NCBI GenBank assembly: GCA_947165435.1
Contig: CAMVAI010000020.1
Span: forward strand, 1 to 43,807
Origin: an uncultured Prevotella sp.
GTDB lineage: Bacteria; Bacteroidota; Bacteroidia; Bacteroidales; Bacteroidaceae
Length of the DNA: 43,807 nt
Direction: 5' to 3'
Under the pieces are notes generated by a model that saw nothing but the letters and a program-made list of their open reading frames with translations, was not told where the DNA came from and ran no database searches. Position numbers and translations under genes: made by a program. Positions 15,162 through 22,740 of the stretch are shown here, piece after piece. Each line of letters starts with the position of its first letter. Position 1 is the stretch's first letter.

Positions 15162-17198
15162 TTATTTCTTCACACGATAGATGCGGAACGACATCGCCGG
15201 CAGACGGTCGCTGAGCACAGCGTGCTTCCTGTCGGCAGCAATGGTAGCCGTGCCCTGCTGCGGGGTGATGAGGTCGGGCTTGGCGATGCTGTTCTCGTCG
15301 TCCATCGAACCGTTGTGGCTCAGCGTCAGTGTCTCTGCTACGCCGCCGTTCTTCATGCCTTTCAGGTTGACGGTGATGGCCTGCTCCTGTTTCGACGTGT
15401 TGGCAATCTTGATAATGACCTCGTTGGTGGTCTTGTCATAGACGGCCGATGCAAACAGGCCGTTCATGCCCTCCTGTCCGGCTACGGGAACACGCTTCTT
15501 GCCCTTGGCGTCGTTCGGGTCGGCGGTGTTCAGCGTCAGCACGTTCGTACCGGCGTTGGTGCAATAGAGCTGCTGCACATAGTAGCTCACCGTCTTGAAC
15601 ATCTGCGTCTGGTCGTACCAAATCATGTCCGGGCGCCACTGCCATCCGTCAACATGGGCGAACAGCGGGGCGTAGGTGGCCATGTGTACGATGTCGGCAT
15701 TGCGCTCGATACCGGTCATGAAGGCTGCCTCGTAGAGCGAGGTCTCGAAGTGGTTCCACTTCTTGCCCTTGCCGTGGCAGGCATACTCGCCGGCAAACAC
15801 CTTCGGACCCTTGCGGTCGTAGGAGTCGTAGCGCAGGGCACCGCAGTTGGGCCATTTCTCCTTTTCCTTGGCATCGGGGGTACCCAGGAACCAGTGCTCC
15901 GGGCGGTAGTAGTGCTCATCGACCAGGTCGGCCTTCTGGGCTTTCATGGCCTGCCAGCCCTTGTCGAACATCTTACCCTCCGAGTCGGGACCGCTGGTGC
16001 CGATAATCTTGATGTCGGGGTACTTGGCGCGGATGGCCTCGACGAAGGGCTTCAGCCGCTCGTAGTAGAGGTCGTCCCACTGCTCGTTGCCCACACCGAT
16101 GAACTTCATATTGAACGGGGCGGGGTGCCCCATCTCGGCACGTATCTTGCCCCACTTGCTGTCGGCAGGGCCGTTGGCAAACTCAATGAGGTCTAAGCAG
16201 TCCTGGATGAAGGGCTGCAGCTCGTCCATCTTGGCATGGGCATCCGGTCCGTTCTGGAACTGGCACGCCAGTCCGACGCTCAGCACGGGCAGCGGTTCGG
16301 CACCGATGTCCTCGCTGAGTTGGAAGAACTCGTAGAAGCCCAGTCCGTACGACTGGTAGTAGTCAGGATAGTAGCGGAAGTCGAAGGTGTCTTCCCAGCG
16401 GTTCTTGTTCAGCGGACGGTTCTCCACCGGACCGATGGTGTTCTTCCACTGGTAGCGCGTGTCGAGCGTGGTGCCCTCGACGATGCAGCCGCCAGGGAAG
16501 CGGAACACGCCGGGGTGCAGGTCTTCCAGCGCCTTGGCCAGGTCTTGGCGCATGCCGTTCTCGCGCTGCTTATAGGTATTGACCGGGAAGAGGGAGATAT
16601 GCTCCAGGGCCACGGCGTTCTGTCCTTTCAGGAAGATGCGCAGCTTGGCTTTCTTCAGCGTGATTTTCGGGGTGAGCGTCAGTGTGTATTTCTTCCAGTC
16701 GGCCGACGTGATGTCGAGCGTCTGCTCCACAAATTGCTGGTGCTCGCCCATGCTGCTCTCGTTGATCAGCTGTACGCGGATGGCTCCCTTGCCCTTCAGG
16801 GCCTTGGCCCATACGGAGAAGCGGTAGGACTCGCCTTTCTTCACGCCAATGCCGAAAAAGCCTTCGTTCACCAGACCTGTGCGACGCTCTCTGTGCTCCG
16901 GGTCGTTCAGCACGATATAGTGCGGACAGCGCTCGAAGGGTCCGTCGTCCTTCAGCTCATACTTGCCAAAGGCCTGCCAGCCCATCAGATGCTGCGGAAA
17001 TTCAAACGAGCGGTTCTTCACCATCTCGCCGTACAGACCACCGTCGGCAGCGAAATTGATGTCTTCGAAAAAGATGCCGTACATGGTCGGCTGGATGGGC
17101 GCACCGAGCTTGGCGGTGTTCACTTCCATCACGTTCTGACTCGTTGCGGCCAGCGAAAGAAACCCTGCTGTCAGGGATAGAATAGTTTTCCTTATCAT
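15162..17198 (-). CDS. secreted GH51 alpha-L-arabinofuranosidase
   Basis: With the start at 17198 the protein has 678 residues. A signal peptide covers about residues 1-20 (TILSLTAGFLSLAATSQ). A CBM4_9-like beta-sandwich lies near 60-205, and the GH51 catalytic barrel and C-terminal sandwich follow. The acid/base is E372 in GVGNEQW and the nucleophile E471 in FAGEYA. The enzyme should release L-arabinofuranose from arabinan, arabinoxylan or pectin side chains in the periplasm or at the surface. The frame stays open to 17360, but a -7 box at 17222-17229 and the signal peptide place the start at 17198. It is divergent from the receiver gene and 25 nt ahead of metF. It could supply arabinose from the same pectin targeted by the locus at 25836-42866, though it is not adjacent to it. 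Confidence 0.93.
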   Translation of the reverse strand: MIRKTILSLTAGFLSLAATSQNVMEVNTAKLGAPIQPTMYGIFFEDINFAADGGLYGEMVKNRSFEFPQHLMGWQAFGKYELKDDGPFERCPHYIVLNDPEHRERRTGLVNEGFFGIGVKKGESYRFSVWAKALKGKGAIRVQLINESSMGEHQQFVEQTLDITSADWKKYTLTLTPKITLKKAKLRIFLKGQNAVALEHISLFPVNTYKQRENGMRQDLAKALEDLHPGVFRFPGGCIVEGTTLDTRYQWKNTIGPVENRPLNKNRWEDTFDFRYYPDYYQSYGLGFYEFFQLSEDIGAEPLPVLSVGLACQFQNGPDAHAKMDELQPFIQDCLDLIEFANGPADSKWGKIRAEMGHPAPFNMKFIGVGNEQWDDLYYERLKPFVEAIRAKYPDIKIIGTSGPDSEGKMFDKGWQAMKAQKADLVDEHYYRPEHWFLGTPDAKEKEKWPNCGALRYDSYDRKGPKVFAGEYACHGKGKKWNHFETSLYEAAFMTGIERNADIVHMATYAPLFAHVDGWQWRPDMIWYDQTQMFKTVSYYVQQLYCTNAGTNVLTLNTADPNDAKGKKRVPVAGQEGMNGLFASAVYDKTTNEVIIKIANTSKQEQAITVNLKGMKNGGVAETLTLSHNGSMDDENSIAKPDLITPQQGTATIAADRKHAVLSDRLPAMSFRIYRVKK

Positions 17199-17221
17199 AG
17201 CATAATAATTATTAGTAGGTA

Positions 17222-17229
17222 CAAAATTA
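17222..17229 (-). promoter_or_regulatory. -7 element for the GH51 gene
   Basis: The minus strand reads TAATTTTG, matching TAnnTTTG, 24 bases before the start at 17198. At the 20-nt spacing the -33 position reads CTTG rather than TTTG, so it is a 3-of-4 match. Confidence 0.6.
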
Positions 17230-17272
17230 GTTAAAATTGCCGACAATAGCAAGGTTATTGCGAAAAAATCAT

Positions 17273-17280
17273 TACTTTTG
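17273..17280 (+). promoter_or_regulatory. -7 element for the receiver gene
   Basis: TACTTTTG matches TAnnTTTG and lies 43 bases upstream of the ATG at 17323. No matching -33 TTTG is found at 20 nt. It is back to back with the GH51 promoter. Confidence 0.55.
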
Positions 17281-17322
17281 TAAATTATTAACGATAAAAC
17301 GCGAAAAATATACTCAAGAGCT

Positions 17323-17676
17323 ATGAAGAAAGTTTTAGTAGCAGAGGACAATGACAGCAACTACATGCTGATGACCTACATCCTGAAGAAGCACTACGAG
17401 TTCGTAAGGGCACGCAACGGCAAGGAGGCGGTGACGATGGTGGAAACCGAAACGCCCGACCTGGTGTTGATGGACATCAAGATGCCGGTGATGGACGGCC
17501 TGGAGGCCACGCGCCAGATCAAGGCATCGCACCCCGACCTGCCTGTCCTGGCTCTTACGGCCAACGCCTTCGACAGCGACCGCCAGTCGGCTCTCGAAGC
17601 CGGTTGCGACGACTTCATGGTGAAGCCGGTCAATGCCGAGAAGTGTCTGCAGACCATTGCCAAGTATCTGGAGTAA
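17323..17676 (+). CDS. stand-alone response regulator receiver
   Basis: The protein has 117 residues and is only a receiver domain with no output domain. Acidic pocket residues E8 and D9, the phospho-acceptor D51 in LVLMDIKMP, T79 in LALTA and K101 in MVKPV are all present, so it should be phosphorylatable. Receiver-only proteins act by protein-protein contact or as phosphate carriers in phosphorelays, as known for CheY, Spo0F and DivK. It is convergent with the histidine kinase at 17750, which lacks a receiver of its own, making the two plausible partners. That pairing is inferred from position only. Confidence 0.93.
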   Translation: MKKVLVAEDNDSNYMLMTYILKKHYEFVRARNGKEAVTMVETETPDLVLMDIKMPVMDGLEATRQIKASHPDLPVLALTANAFDSDRQSALEAGCDDFMVKPVNAEKCLQTIAKYLE

Positions 17677-17738
17677 CCGTTACCGGCATAGTGGGGTAAC
17701 CGTCACCGGCAATGGCCGTGAGGGTTACTTCTGTAACC
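17673..17738. repeat. direct repeats and hairpin between convergent signalling genes
   Basis: GTAACCGTTACCGGCA (17673-17688, starting within the receiver's stop codon) is repeated as GTAACCGTCACCGGCA at 17696-17711. A hairpin GGTTAC-TTCT-GTAACC lies at 17723-17738. The hairpin could help end transcription from either side, but it is A/T-poor downstream, so a terminator role is weak. Confidence 0.45.
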
Positions 17739-17749
17739 TGTCATTTCTT

Positions 17750-19309
17750 TCAGTGTTTCGTTTTGCATGGTATCCAATACCAGAACGTAGAGCCTTCGCC
17801 GTGACGGCTCTGCGCTCCCACTTTGCCGTGCAGGGCATCGACCACGGCCTTGCAGATGGAGAGTCCCAGACCGGGTGTGTTTTCCTGCAGGAAGGTGTTC
17901 TGATTATTTAGTAAGGTGAAGATGTCTTCCTGCAGTTGCTCGTTGATGCCTTCGCCCGTGTCTTTCACGGCAATGTACAGCCCGTTGTCGCGTGCCTCGT
18001 AGCTGACGGTGATGTTGCCCTCATGGGTATAGCGGGCGGCATTCGACAGCAGGTGCATCGTCAGCAGCCTGACCTGGCTGGTGTCTATCGTGGCTATGAG
18101 CTGCTGGTGCGGGGGGGCGGCAACAATCTTGACACCCTCCTCCACCTGTGGCCGCGTGGCCTCGATACACTCGCTCATCAGCAGCCCGATGTCGGCTTCC
18201 GTCATGTGGTATTGCAGCCCGTTGCCTTCGATGTCCGAGAGCTGCAGCAGCTCGTTGATGAAGTAGAGCAGCTGTTTGCCGTTCTTGTGGATGTGGTAGT
18301 CCATCTCCTGCCTTTCCTCCATGGGTATGTCGTCGTTGCCGCTCTTCATCAGGATGTCAGAGAAGCCGATGATGGCGTTCAGCGGTGTGCGCAGGGCATG
18401 GCTGACGTTGGCCAGAAAGACCGCCTTCAGCCGTTCCGACTTCTGTGCGCGGCGCATCTCTTTCTCCAGCCGTCTGCTGTTGATGCGTTGCAGCACGACG
18501 ATGACGATCAGGAAGACTATCACACCCGCTGCTGACAAGTAATAGACCCAGCTCGGTATCTCGCCGTAGCCCAGCGTAGCGATGTAGTCGCCGTAGATTC
18601 TGTCGATGACGCCTTCTTTCTCCATCTTCACCAGTTCGCGGTCGATGGCTCGTATCAGGTTGCGGTTCTTGCTTACATAGCAGTATTCGCGCGGTATCAG
18701 CGTCAGGTCAACGGCCTTCAGGTTCGTCAGCCCCAGGTTCTTGATGTGGTAGCGGGCCTGGTAGCGGAAGCAGACGACGGCATCGTACTTGCCCTTCGAC
18801 AGGTCGTTGATGGCTTTCGGCAGGTCGCGCACCACGTGCAGCTCGGCTCCGGCGTGGCTCAGTGTGTCAGTGATGGGGCGGCTCGACATATAGGCCACGC
18901 TCTTGCCCTTGATGTGCCGCATGTCAAACTCGGCTCCCGCGTCTTTGCGGTAAACCACCTGATAGTACATGTGGAAGACGGCCCGCGAGTAGTTCACGAT
19001 GCTGTCGCGGTAGGGCGAATAGACCATCATGCCTAAGTCCACGCGCCCGTGGATGATGTCGCCCGAGATGTTGGCCCATGTGTTGGGCCGGTAGGTATAG
19101 GGAATCTTCAGGCGGTGCATCAGTTCCTTGGTCAGCTCGACGTCCAGCCCCTGCGGCATGCCGTGCTTATCGACATACTCCAGCGGAGCATAGTCAAGGT
19201 CGATACCGAAAAGTAGCGGCTTGAACTTGGAATAGTCCAAGGGAGCTGCGGTAGCGGAAAGGATGTTGCCGACAGCTATCAGGAGTAAGGTCAGCAGGTT
19301 TCTGGTCAT
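17750..19309 (-). CDS. histidine kinase with SBP_bac_3 periplasmic sensor
   Basis: The protein has 519 residues. A signal peptide or first anchor covers residues 1-21. A bacterial solute-binding type 3 domain (about 35-245) begins FGIDLDYAPLEYVDKHGMPQG, as in the BvgS/EvgS sensors. One membrane helix follows (about 253-274), then the HisKA domain with H304 in SHALRTPLNAI, and the ATPase domain with N-box LLSNAARYT, G1 box DTGEGI and G2 box GLGLSICK. The residue after the His is Ala rather than the common Glu/Asp. There is no receiver or Hpt domain, so it is a classical kinase. It may sense a small amino-acid-like or carboxylate ligand in the periplasm. Its likely partner is the receiver at 17323, which lies tail to tail. 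Confidence 0.92.
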   Translation of the reverse strand: MTRNLLTLLLIAVGNILSATAAPLDYSKFKPLLFGIDLDYAPLEYVDKHGMPQGLDVELTKELMHRLKIPYTYRPNTWANISGDIIHGRVDLGMMVYSPYRDSIVNYSRAVFHMYYQVVYRKDAGAEFDMRHIKGKSVAYMSSRPITDTLSHAGAELHVVRDLPKAINDLSKGKYDAVVCFRYQARYHIKNLGLTNLKAVDLTLIPREYCYVSKNRNLIRAIDRELVKMEKEGVIDRIYGDYIATLGYGEIPSWVYYLSAAGVIVFLIVIVVLQRINSRRLEKEMRRAQKSERLKAVFLANVSHALRTPLNAIIGFSDILMKSGNDDIPMEERQEMDYHIHKNGKQLLYFINELLQLSDIEGNGLQYHMTEADIGLLMSECIEATRPQVEEGVKIVAAPPHQQLIATIDTSQVRLLTMHLLSNAARYTHEGNITVSYEARDNGLYIAVKDTGEGINEQLQEDIFTLLNNQNTFLQENTPGLGLSICKAVVDALHGKVGAQSRHGEGSTFWYWIPCKTKH

Positions 19310-19316
19310 CTGCCTG

Positions 19317-19324
19317 CAAAGTTA
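19317..19324 (-). promoter_or_regulatory. -7 element for the histidine kinase gene
   Basis: The minus strand reads TAACTTTG, only 7 bases before the ATG at 19309, so the transcript would be leaderless or nearly so. No -33 TTTG at the ideal spacing. The match could be chance. Confidence 0.4.
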
Positions 19325-19408
19325 CGAAAAATTCGAAAAAAGCAGGCAGATTTCTCCAAAAAAATGCGTTTACTCCTTTTTTTTTTCGTCGGAGCTGCTA
19401 TTACCTTG

Positions 19409-20779
19409 TCAGAGATACCCCAACCAGCGCAGGATGTCGTTCAGGTTGGCCACCACCATGAGCAGTATCAGTATGCCGAAGCCAACGTACTCGGCGCGTA
19501 TCATGAACTGCTCCGAGGGTTTACGGCGCGTCACCATCTCGTAGAGCAGGAACAGCACGTGGCCACCGTCCAAGGCCGGGATGGGCAGGATGTTCATGAA
19601 GGCGAGGATGATGCTGAGGAAGGCCGTCATCTTCCAGAACATGTACCAGTCCCAAGTGGGCGGGAACAGGCTGCCGATGGCCCCGAAGCCACCCAACGAC
19701 TTGGCACCGTCGGCCGAGAAGACATACTTCATGTCATCTACGTAGCTGGCCAGCACATGCCATCCGTACTTGATGCCGGCAGGTATGCTCTCAAAGAAGC
19801 CGTACTCTATGGTGACGGGCTGATAGAGCCCTGTGATGCTCTTCACCACGAAGCCGAGCTTCAGGTCGCGGGTCAGCTGGGTGGTCACGGTGTCTGCCTG
19901 CTCGCTGTTGCCGAACACCAGGGTCACCGTGCGTGCCTTCAGACTGTCGGCGGGTGTCTTTGCCGTGGCCAACAGGTCTTGCTGGACACCCAACAGGCTG
20001 ATGAACTCGTTGTACGAATCGACGGGCTTGCCGTTCAGCGCCAGGATGTGGTCGCCCTTCTTCATGCCTATCTTGGCTGCCGGCGTACCGGGCAGGATGC
20101 TATCCACCTCGGCAGGCAGCAGCGGGCGCACAAACGACGGGTCGGCCTTCAGCATGCCCAGCAGGTTCAGCTCGCCGGGCAGCGTGATGCTCATGGGCTT
20201 GCTGTCGCGGACGATATCTACGCGGTGAGCTTCCGAGATGTCGCGGTAGAGGTCGGCCGAGAAGTCCTTGAAGGCGTGCTTCTCCGTACCAATTAATATA
20301 TCGCCGTCGCGGAAACCGTACGACTTGGCCTCTTCGTTGAACTTCATGCCGAGCGTCATGTCTTTCACGGGCACGTAGGTGTCGCCCCACCAGAAGAGTA
20401 TCTGTCCGTAGATGAACAGGGCCAGCAGGAAGTTGACCAGCACGCCGCCAATCATGATGAGCAGCCGCTGCCAGGCGGGCTTGGCGCGGAACTCATACTG
20501 CTGCACGGGTTGCTTCATCTGTTCCGTGTCGAAGCTCTCGTCTATCATGCCCGATATCTTGCAGTAGCCGCCGAGCGGCAGCCATCCGATGCCGTATTCC
20601 GTGTCGCTGTTCTTGGGCTTGAACTTGAACAGGCTGAATTTCCAGTCGAAGAAGATATAGAATTTCTCCACCCTCACACCGAAGAGCTTGGCGAAGAAGA
20701 AGTGGCCGCCTTCGTGCAGCAGTACCAGCAGCGAGATAGCCAGGATGAATTGTAGGACTCTGATTAAGAATATTTCCAT
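19409..20779 (-). CDS. rseP: RseP-type intramembrane site-2 metalloprotease
   Basis: The protein has 456 residues. This M50 zinc protease cuts within membrane segments of anti-sigma factors and signal peptide remnants in the inner membrane. The zinc motif HEGGH lies at 22-26 in the first membrane helix. The second metal/active site block NILPIPALDGGHV lies near residue 395. A PDZ domain is visible at PGTPAAKIGMKKGDHILALNGKPVDSYNEF. Length and layout fit Bacteroidetes RseP. It follows dxr on the same strand, the frequent Gram-negative dxr-rseP order, but here the spacer of about 170 bases is filled by an octamer array. Confidence 0.95.
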   Translation of the reverse strand: MEIFLIRVLQFILAISLLVLLHEGGHFFFAKLFGVRVEKFYIFFDWKFSLFKFKPKNSDTEYGIGWLPLGGYCKISGMIDESFDTEQMKQPVQQYEFRAKPAWQRLLIMIGGVLVNFLLALFIYGQILFWWGDTYVPVKDMTLGMKFNEEAKSYGFRDGDILIGTEKHAFKDFSADLYRDISEAHRVDIVRDSKPMSITLPGELNLLGMLKADPSFVRPLLPAEVDSILPGTPAAKIGMKKGDHILALNGKPVDSYNEFISLLGVQQDLLATAKTPADSLKARTVTLVFGNSEQADTVTTQLTRDLKLGFVVKSITGLYQPVTIEYGFFESIPAGIKYGWHVLASYVDDMKYVFSADGAKSLGGFGAIGSLFPPTWDWYMFWKMTAFLSIILAFMNILPIPALDGGHVLFLLYEMVTRRKPSEQFMIRAEYVGFGILILLMVVANLNDILRWLGYL

Positions 20780-20816
20780 TGTTTCGTTGTTGTTTTCGTT
20801 GGGGGGGTACGATGTG

Positions 20817-20960
20817 TCGTTATTCCGTTATACCGTTATTCCGTTATACCGTTATTCCGTTATACCGTTATTTCGTTATTCCGATATTTCGTTATCCCGT
20901 TATTCCGACATTCCGTTATACCGTTATTCCGATTTCTCGATGTTTCGTTATTTCGTTAAT
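20817..20960. repeat. tandem 8-bp repeat array, CCGTTAT(A/T), 18 units
   Basis: Eighteen consecutive octamers fit the register. The best block, 20825-20872, has CCGTTATA and CCGTTATT in strict alternation. Others vary by one to four bases. The array fills the dxr-rseP spacer and runs into dxr, coding its last four residues (LLTK) and stop. The period is a tight 8 bp, so slippage-driven expansion is likely. A second array of the same word in inverted orientation occurs at 24128-24231. Confidence 0.85.
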
Positions 20961-22117
20961 AGCTCGGCGGCTATGCGGCGGGCTTCGGCGTCGGTGGCCA
21001 CATACGTGTCGTAGTCGGGCTGGGCGGAGAAGGTGCAGCGCTGCATGGTCTCGGCAATGATGTCGCTCATCTGCAGGAACGAGCAGCGGTCTTCCAGGAA
21101 GGCACGGTTCACTATCTCGTTGGCGGCATTGACGATGCACGGCATGTTGCCGCCTTTCTGAATGGCTTCGAAAGCCAGTGCCAGACAGCGGAACTTCTGC
21201 AGGTCAGGCTCGAAGAACTCTAATTTCTGTGTGGCAAAGAGGTCGAGGCGGTCGCCGGAAAGCGTCAGACGCTTGGGGTAGGAGAAGGCGTACTGGATGG
21301 GCAGCCGCATGTCGGGCACGCCCAGCTGGGCCTTCACGGCACCGTCGTGGAACTGCACGGCCGAGTGTACGATGCTCTGCGGGTGTACAAGCACCTGTAT
21401 CTGACTGGCCTTGACGCCGAAGAGCCACTTGGCCTCGATGACCTCGAAGCCTTTGTTCATCATCGTGGCCGAGTCGATGGTAATCTTGGCGCCCATGTCC
21501 CATGTGGGGTGGCGCAGGGCGTCGGCCTTGGTCACCGTCTGCAGCTGTTCCATGCTGAAGTTGCGGAACGGACCGCCCGATGCCGTGAGCAGTATTTTCT
21601 CTATCGGGTTGGCATCCTCGCCCACCAGACTCTGGAAGATTGCCGAGTGCTCGCTGTCAACGGGCAGAATGGGGGCATGGTATTCGGCTGCGAGGTTGCG
21701 TATCAGTTCGCCAGCCACCACCAGCGTCTCCTTGTTGGCCAGTGCGATTGCCTTGCGGGCCTTGATGGCATGGATGGTGGGCGACAGTCCGGCAAAGCCC
21801 ACCATGGCCGTCAGCACCATGTTGATAGGGCCGGCCTCTACGATTTCGTCGAGAGCCTGCCGCCCGGCATACACCTTCACGTCGGGCATGTCGTCCATGA
21901 GCCGGCGCAGCTCGTCGTAGCGTGCCTCGTTGGCTATCACCACGGCGGCGGGGTGGAAGCGGTGGGCCTGCTCGGCCAGCAGTTCTACCTTGTTGTTGGC
22001 TGTCAGGCAGTAAACTTCGTATAGGTCGGAGTGTTCCTCTATGACCTGTAAGGCCTGTGTGCCTATCGACCCTGTCGAGCCGAGAATGCATATTTGTTTC
22101 TTCTTGTTAGGTGCCAT
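20948..22117 (-). CDS. dxr: 1-deoxy-D-xylulose 5-phosphate reductoisomerase
   Basis: The protein has 389 residues from the ATG at 22117. The enzyme converts DXP to MEP in the non-mevalonate isoprenoid pathway, using NADPH and a divalent metal. Seen: ICILGSTGSIGTQAL for NADPH, ALANKETLVVAGE, PVDSEHSAIFQ with the metal ligands, and LTASGGPFR. C-terminal PCIVNAANEIVN fits the family. An in-frame ATG at 22138 overlaps the promoter -7 box, so the shorter start is preferred. The last residues are encoded inside an octamer repeat array, so its C-terminus may vary among strains. Confidence 0.96.
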   Translation of the reverse strand: MAPNKKKQICILGSTGSIGTQALQVIEEHSDLYEVYCLTANNKVELLAEQAHRFHPAAVVIANEARYDELRRLMDDMPDVKVYAGRQALDEIVEAGPINMVLTAMVGFAGLSPTIHAIKARKAIALANKETLVVAGELIRNLAAEYHAPILPVDSEHSAIFQSLVGEDANPIEKILLTASGGPFRNFSMEQLQTVTKADALRHPTWDMGAKITIDSATMMNKGFEVIEAKWLFGVKASQIQVLVHPQSIVHSAVQFHDGAVKAQLGVPDMRLPIQYAFSYPKRLTLSGDRLDLFATQKLEFFEPDLQKFRCLALAFEAIQKGGNMPCIVNAANEIVNRAFLEDRCSFLQMSDIIAETMQRCTFSAQPDYDTYVATDAEARRIAAELLTK

Positions 22118-22135
22118 GTTTTTGCAATTTGGCTG

Positions 22136-22167
22136 CAAAGGTACAAATTAGTGAGAGAAAATGCAAA
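22136..22167 (-). promoter_or_regulatory. full-consensus Bacteroidetes promoter for dxr
   Basis: On the minus strand, TTTG (22164-22167), exactly 20 nt, then TACCTTTG (22136-22143). It separates dxr-rseP from the upstream murA-rimM unit and rules out the longer dxr start. Confidence 0.8.
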
Positions 22168-22192
22168 TAATATTGTGATTTTCCGAGCTGTG

Positions 22193-22702
22193 CTACAGTT
22201 CGAGCAGCCCTTCGGGAATGTCAACCACGATCTCCTCGCGCTCGGTGTCGATGTTGAGTATCAGGTCGTCGCTGGCCGGTATGAGGCGGCCGTTGTCCAG
22301 CTCGAACAGGATGTTGGCCGTGCTGTCGTTCACGCCGGTGATGGTGCCTACCGGCTGTCGGGTGGCGGCATCGATGATGTCGAATCCGATGAGGAACTGC
22401 AGCGTGGGCACCTCGTCTTCCGCCTCTGCCAGCTCGCGGGGGAAGAACACCTCGGCATTGGTCATCTCGGTGGCGCGCTCCACGGTATCGACATCGGTGA
22501 ATTTCACCAAGGCCACAGAACCCTTGCGGAAGCGGTACTGGTCCAGATAGAACGGTACGAGGATGCCATCGACGGCCACTATCAGATAGTCGCAATCTAC
22601 GCGGTCGAAGATGTCGTCGTCAAAGTAAAAGAACATCTCGCCGTTCACGCCGTGGGGCTTGCCCAGGTGGCCTATCTTGTAAACGTCTTCTTCTTTAATC
22701 AT
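22193..22702 (-). CDS. rimM: ribosome maturation factor RimM
   Basis: The protein has 169 residues, the normal length. RimM helps assemble the 30S head during 16S rRNA processing by binding S19. The N-terminal domain begins VYKIGHLGKPHGVNGEM, the family signature, and the PRC-barrel part shows PTLQFLIGFDIIDAATRQPVG and ends IPEGLLEL. The frame extends upstream to 23113 through murA's shadow, but the Met at 22702 precedes the conserved start. It lies 38 bases after murA. Confidence 0.95.
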   Translation of the reverse strand: MIKEEDVYKIGHLGKPHGVNGEMFFYFDDDIFDRVDCDYLIVAVDGILVPFYLDQYRFRKGSVALVKFTDVDTVERATEMTNAEVFFPRELAEAEDEVPTLQFLIGFDIIDAATRQPVGTITGVNDSTANILFELDNGRLIPASDDLILNIDTEREEIVVDIPEGLLEL

Positions 22703-22740
22703 GGTTTGCTTTTCCTTATATATATAATAGGTGGCAACCG

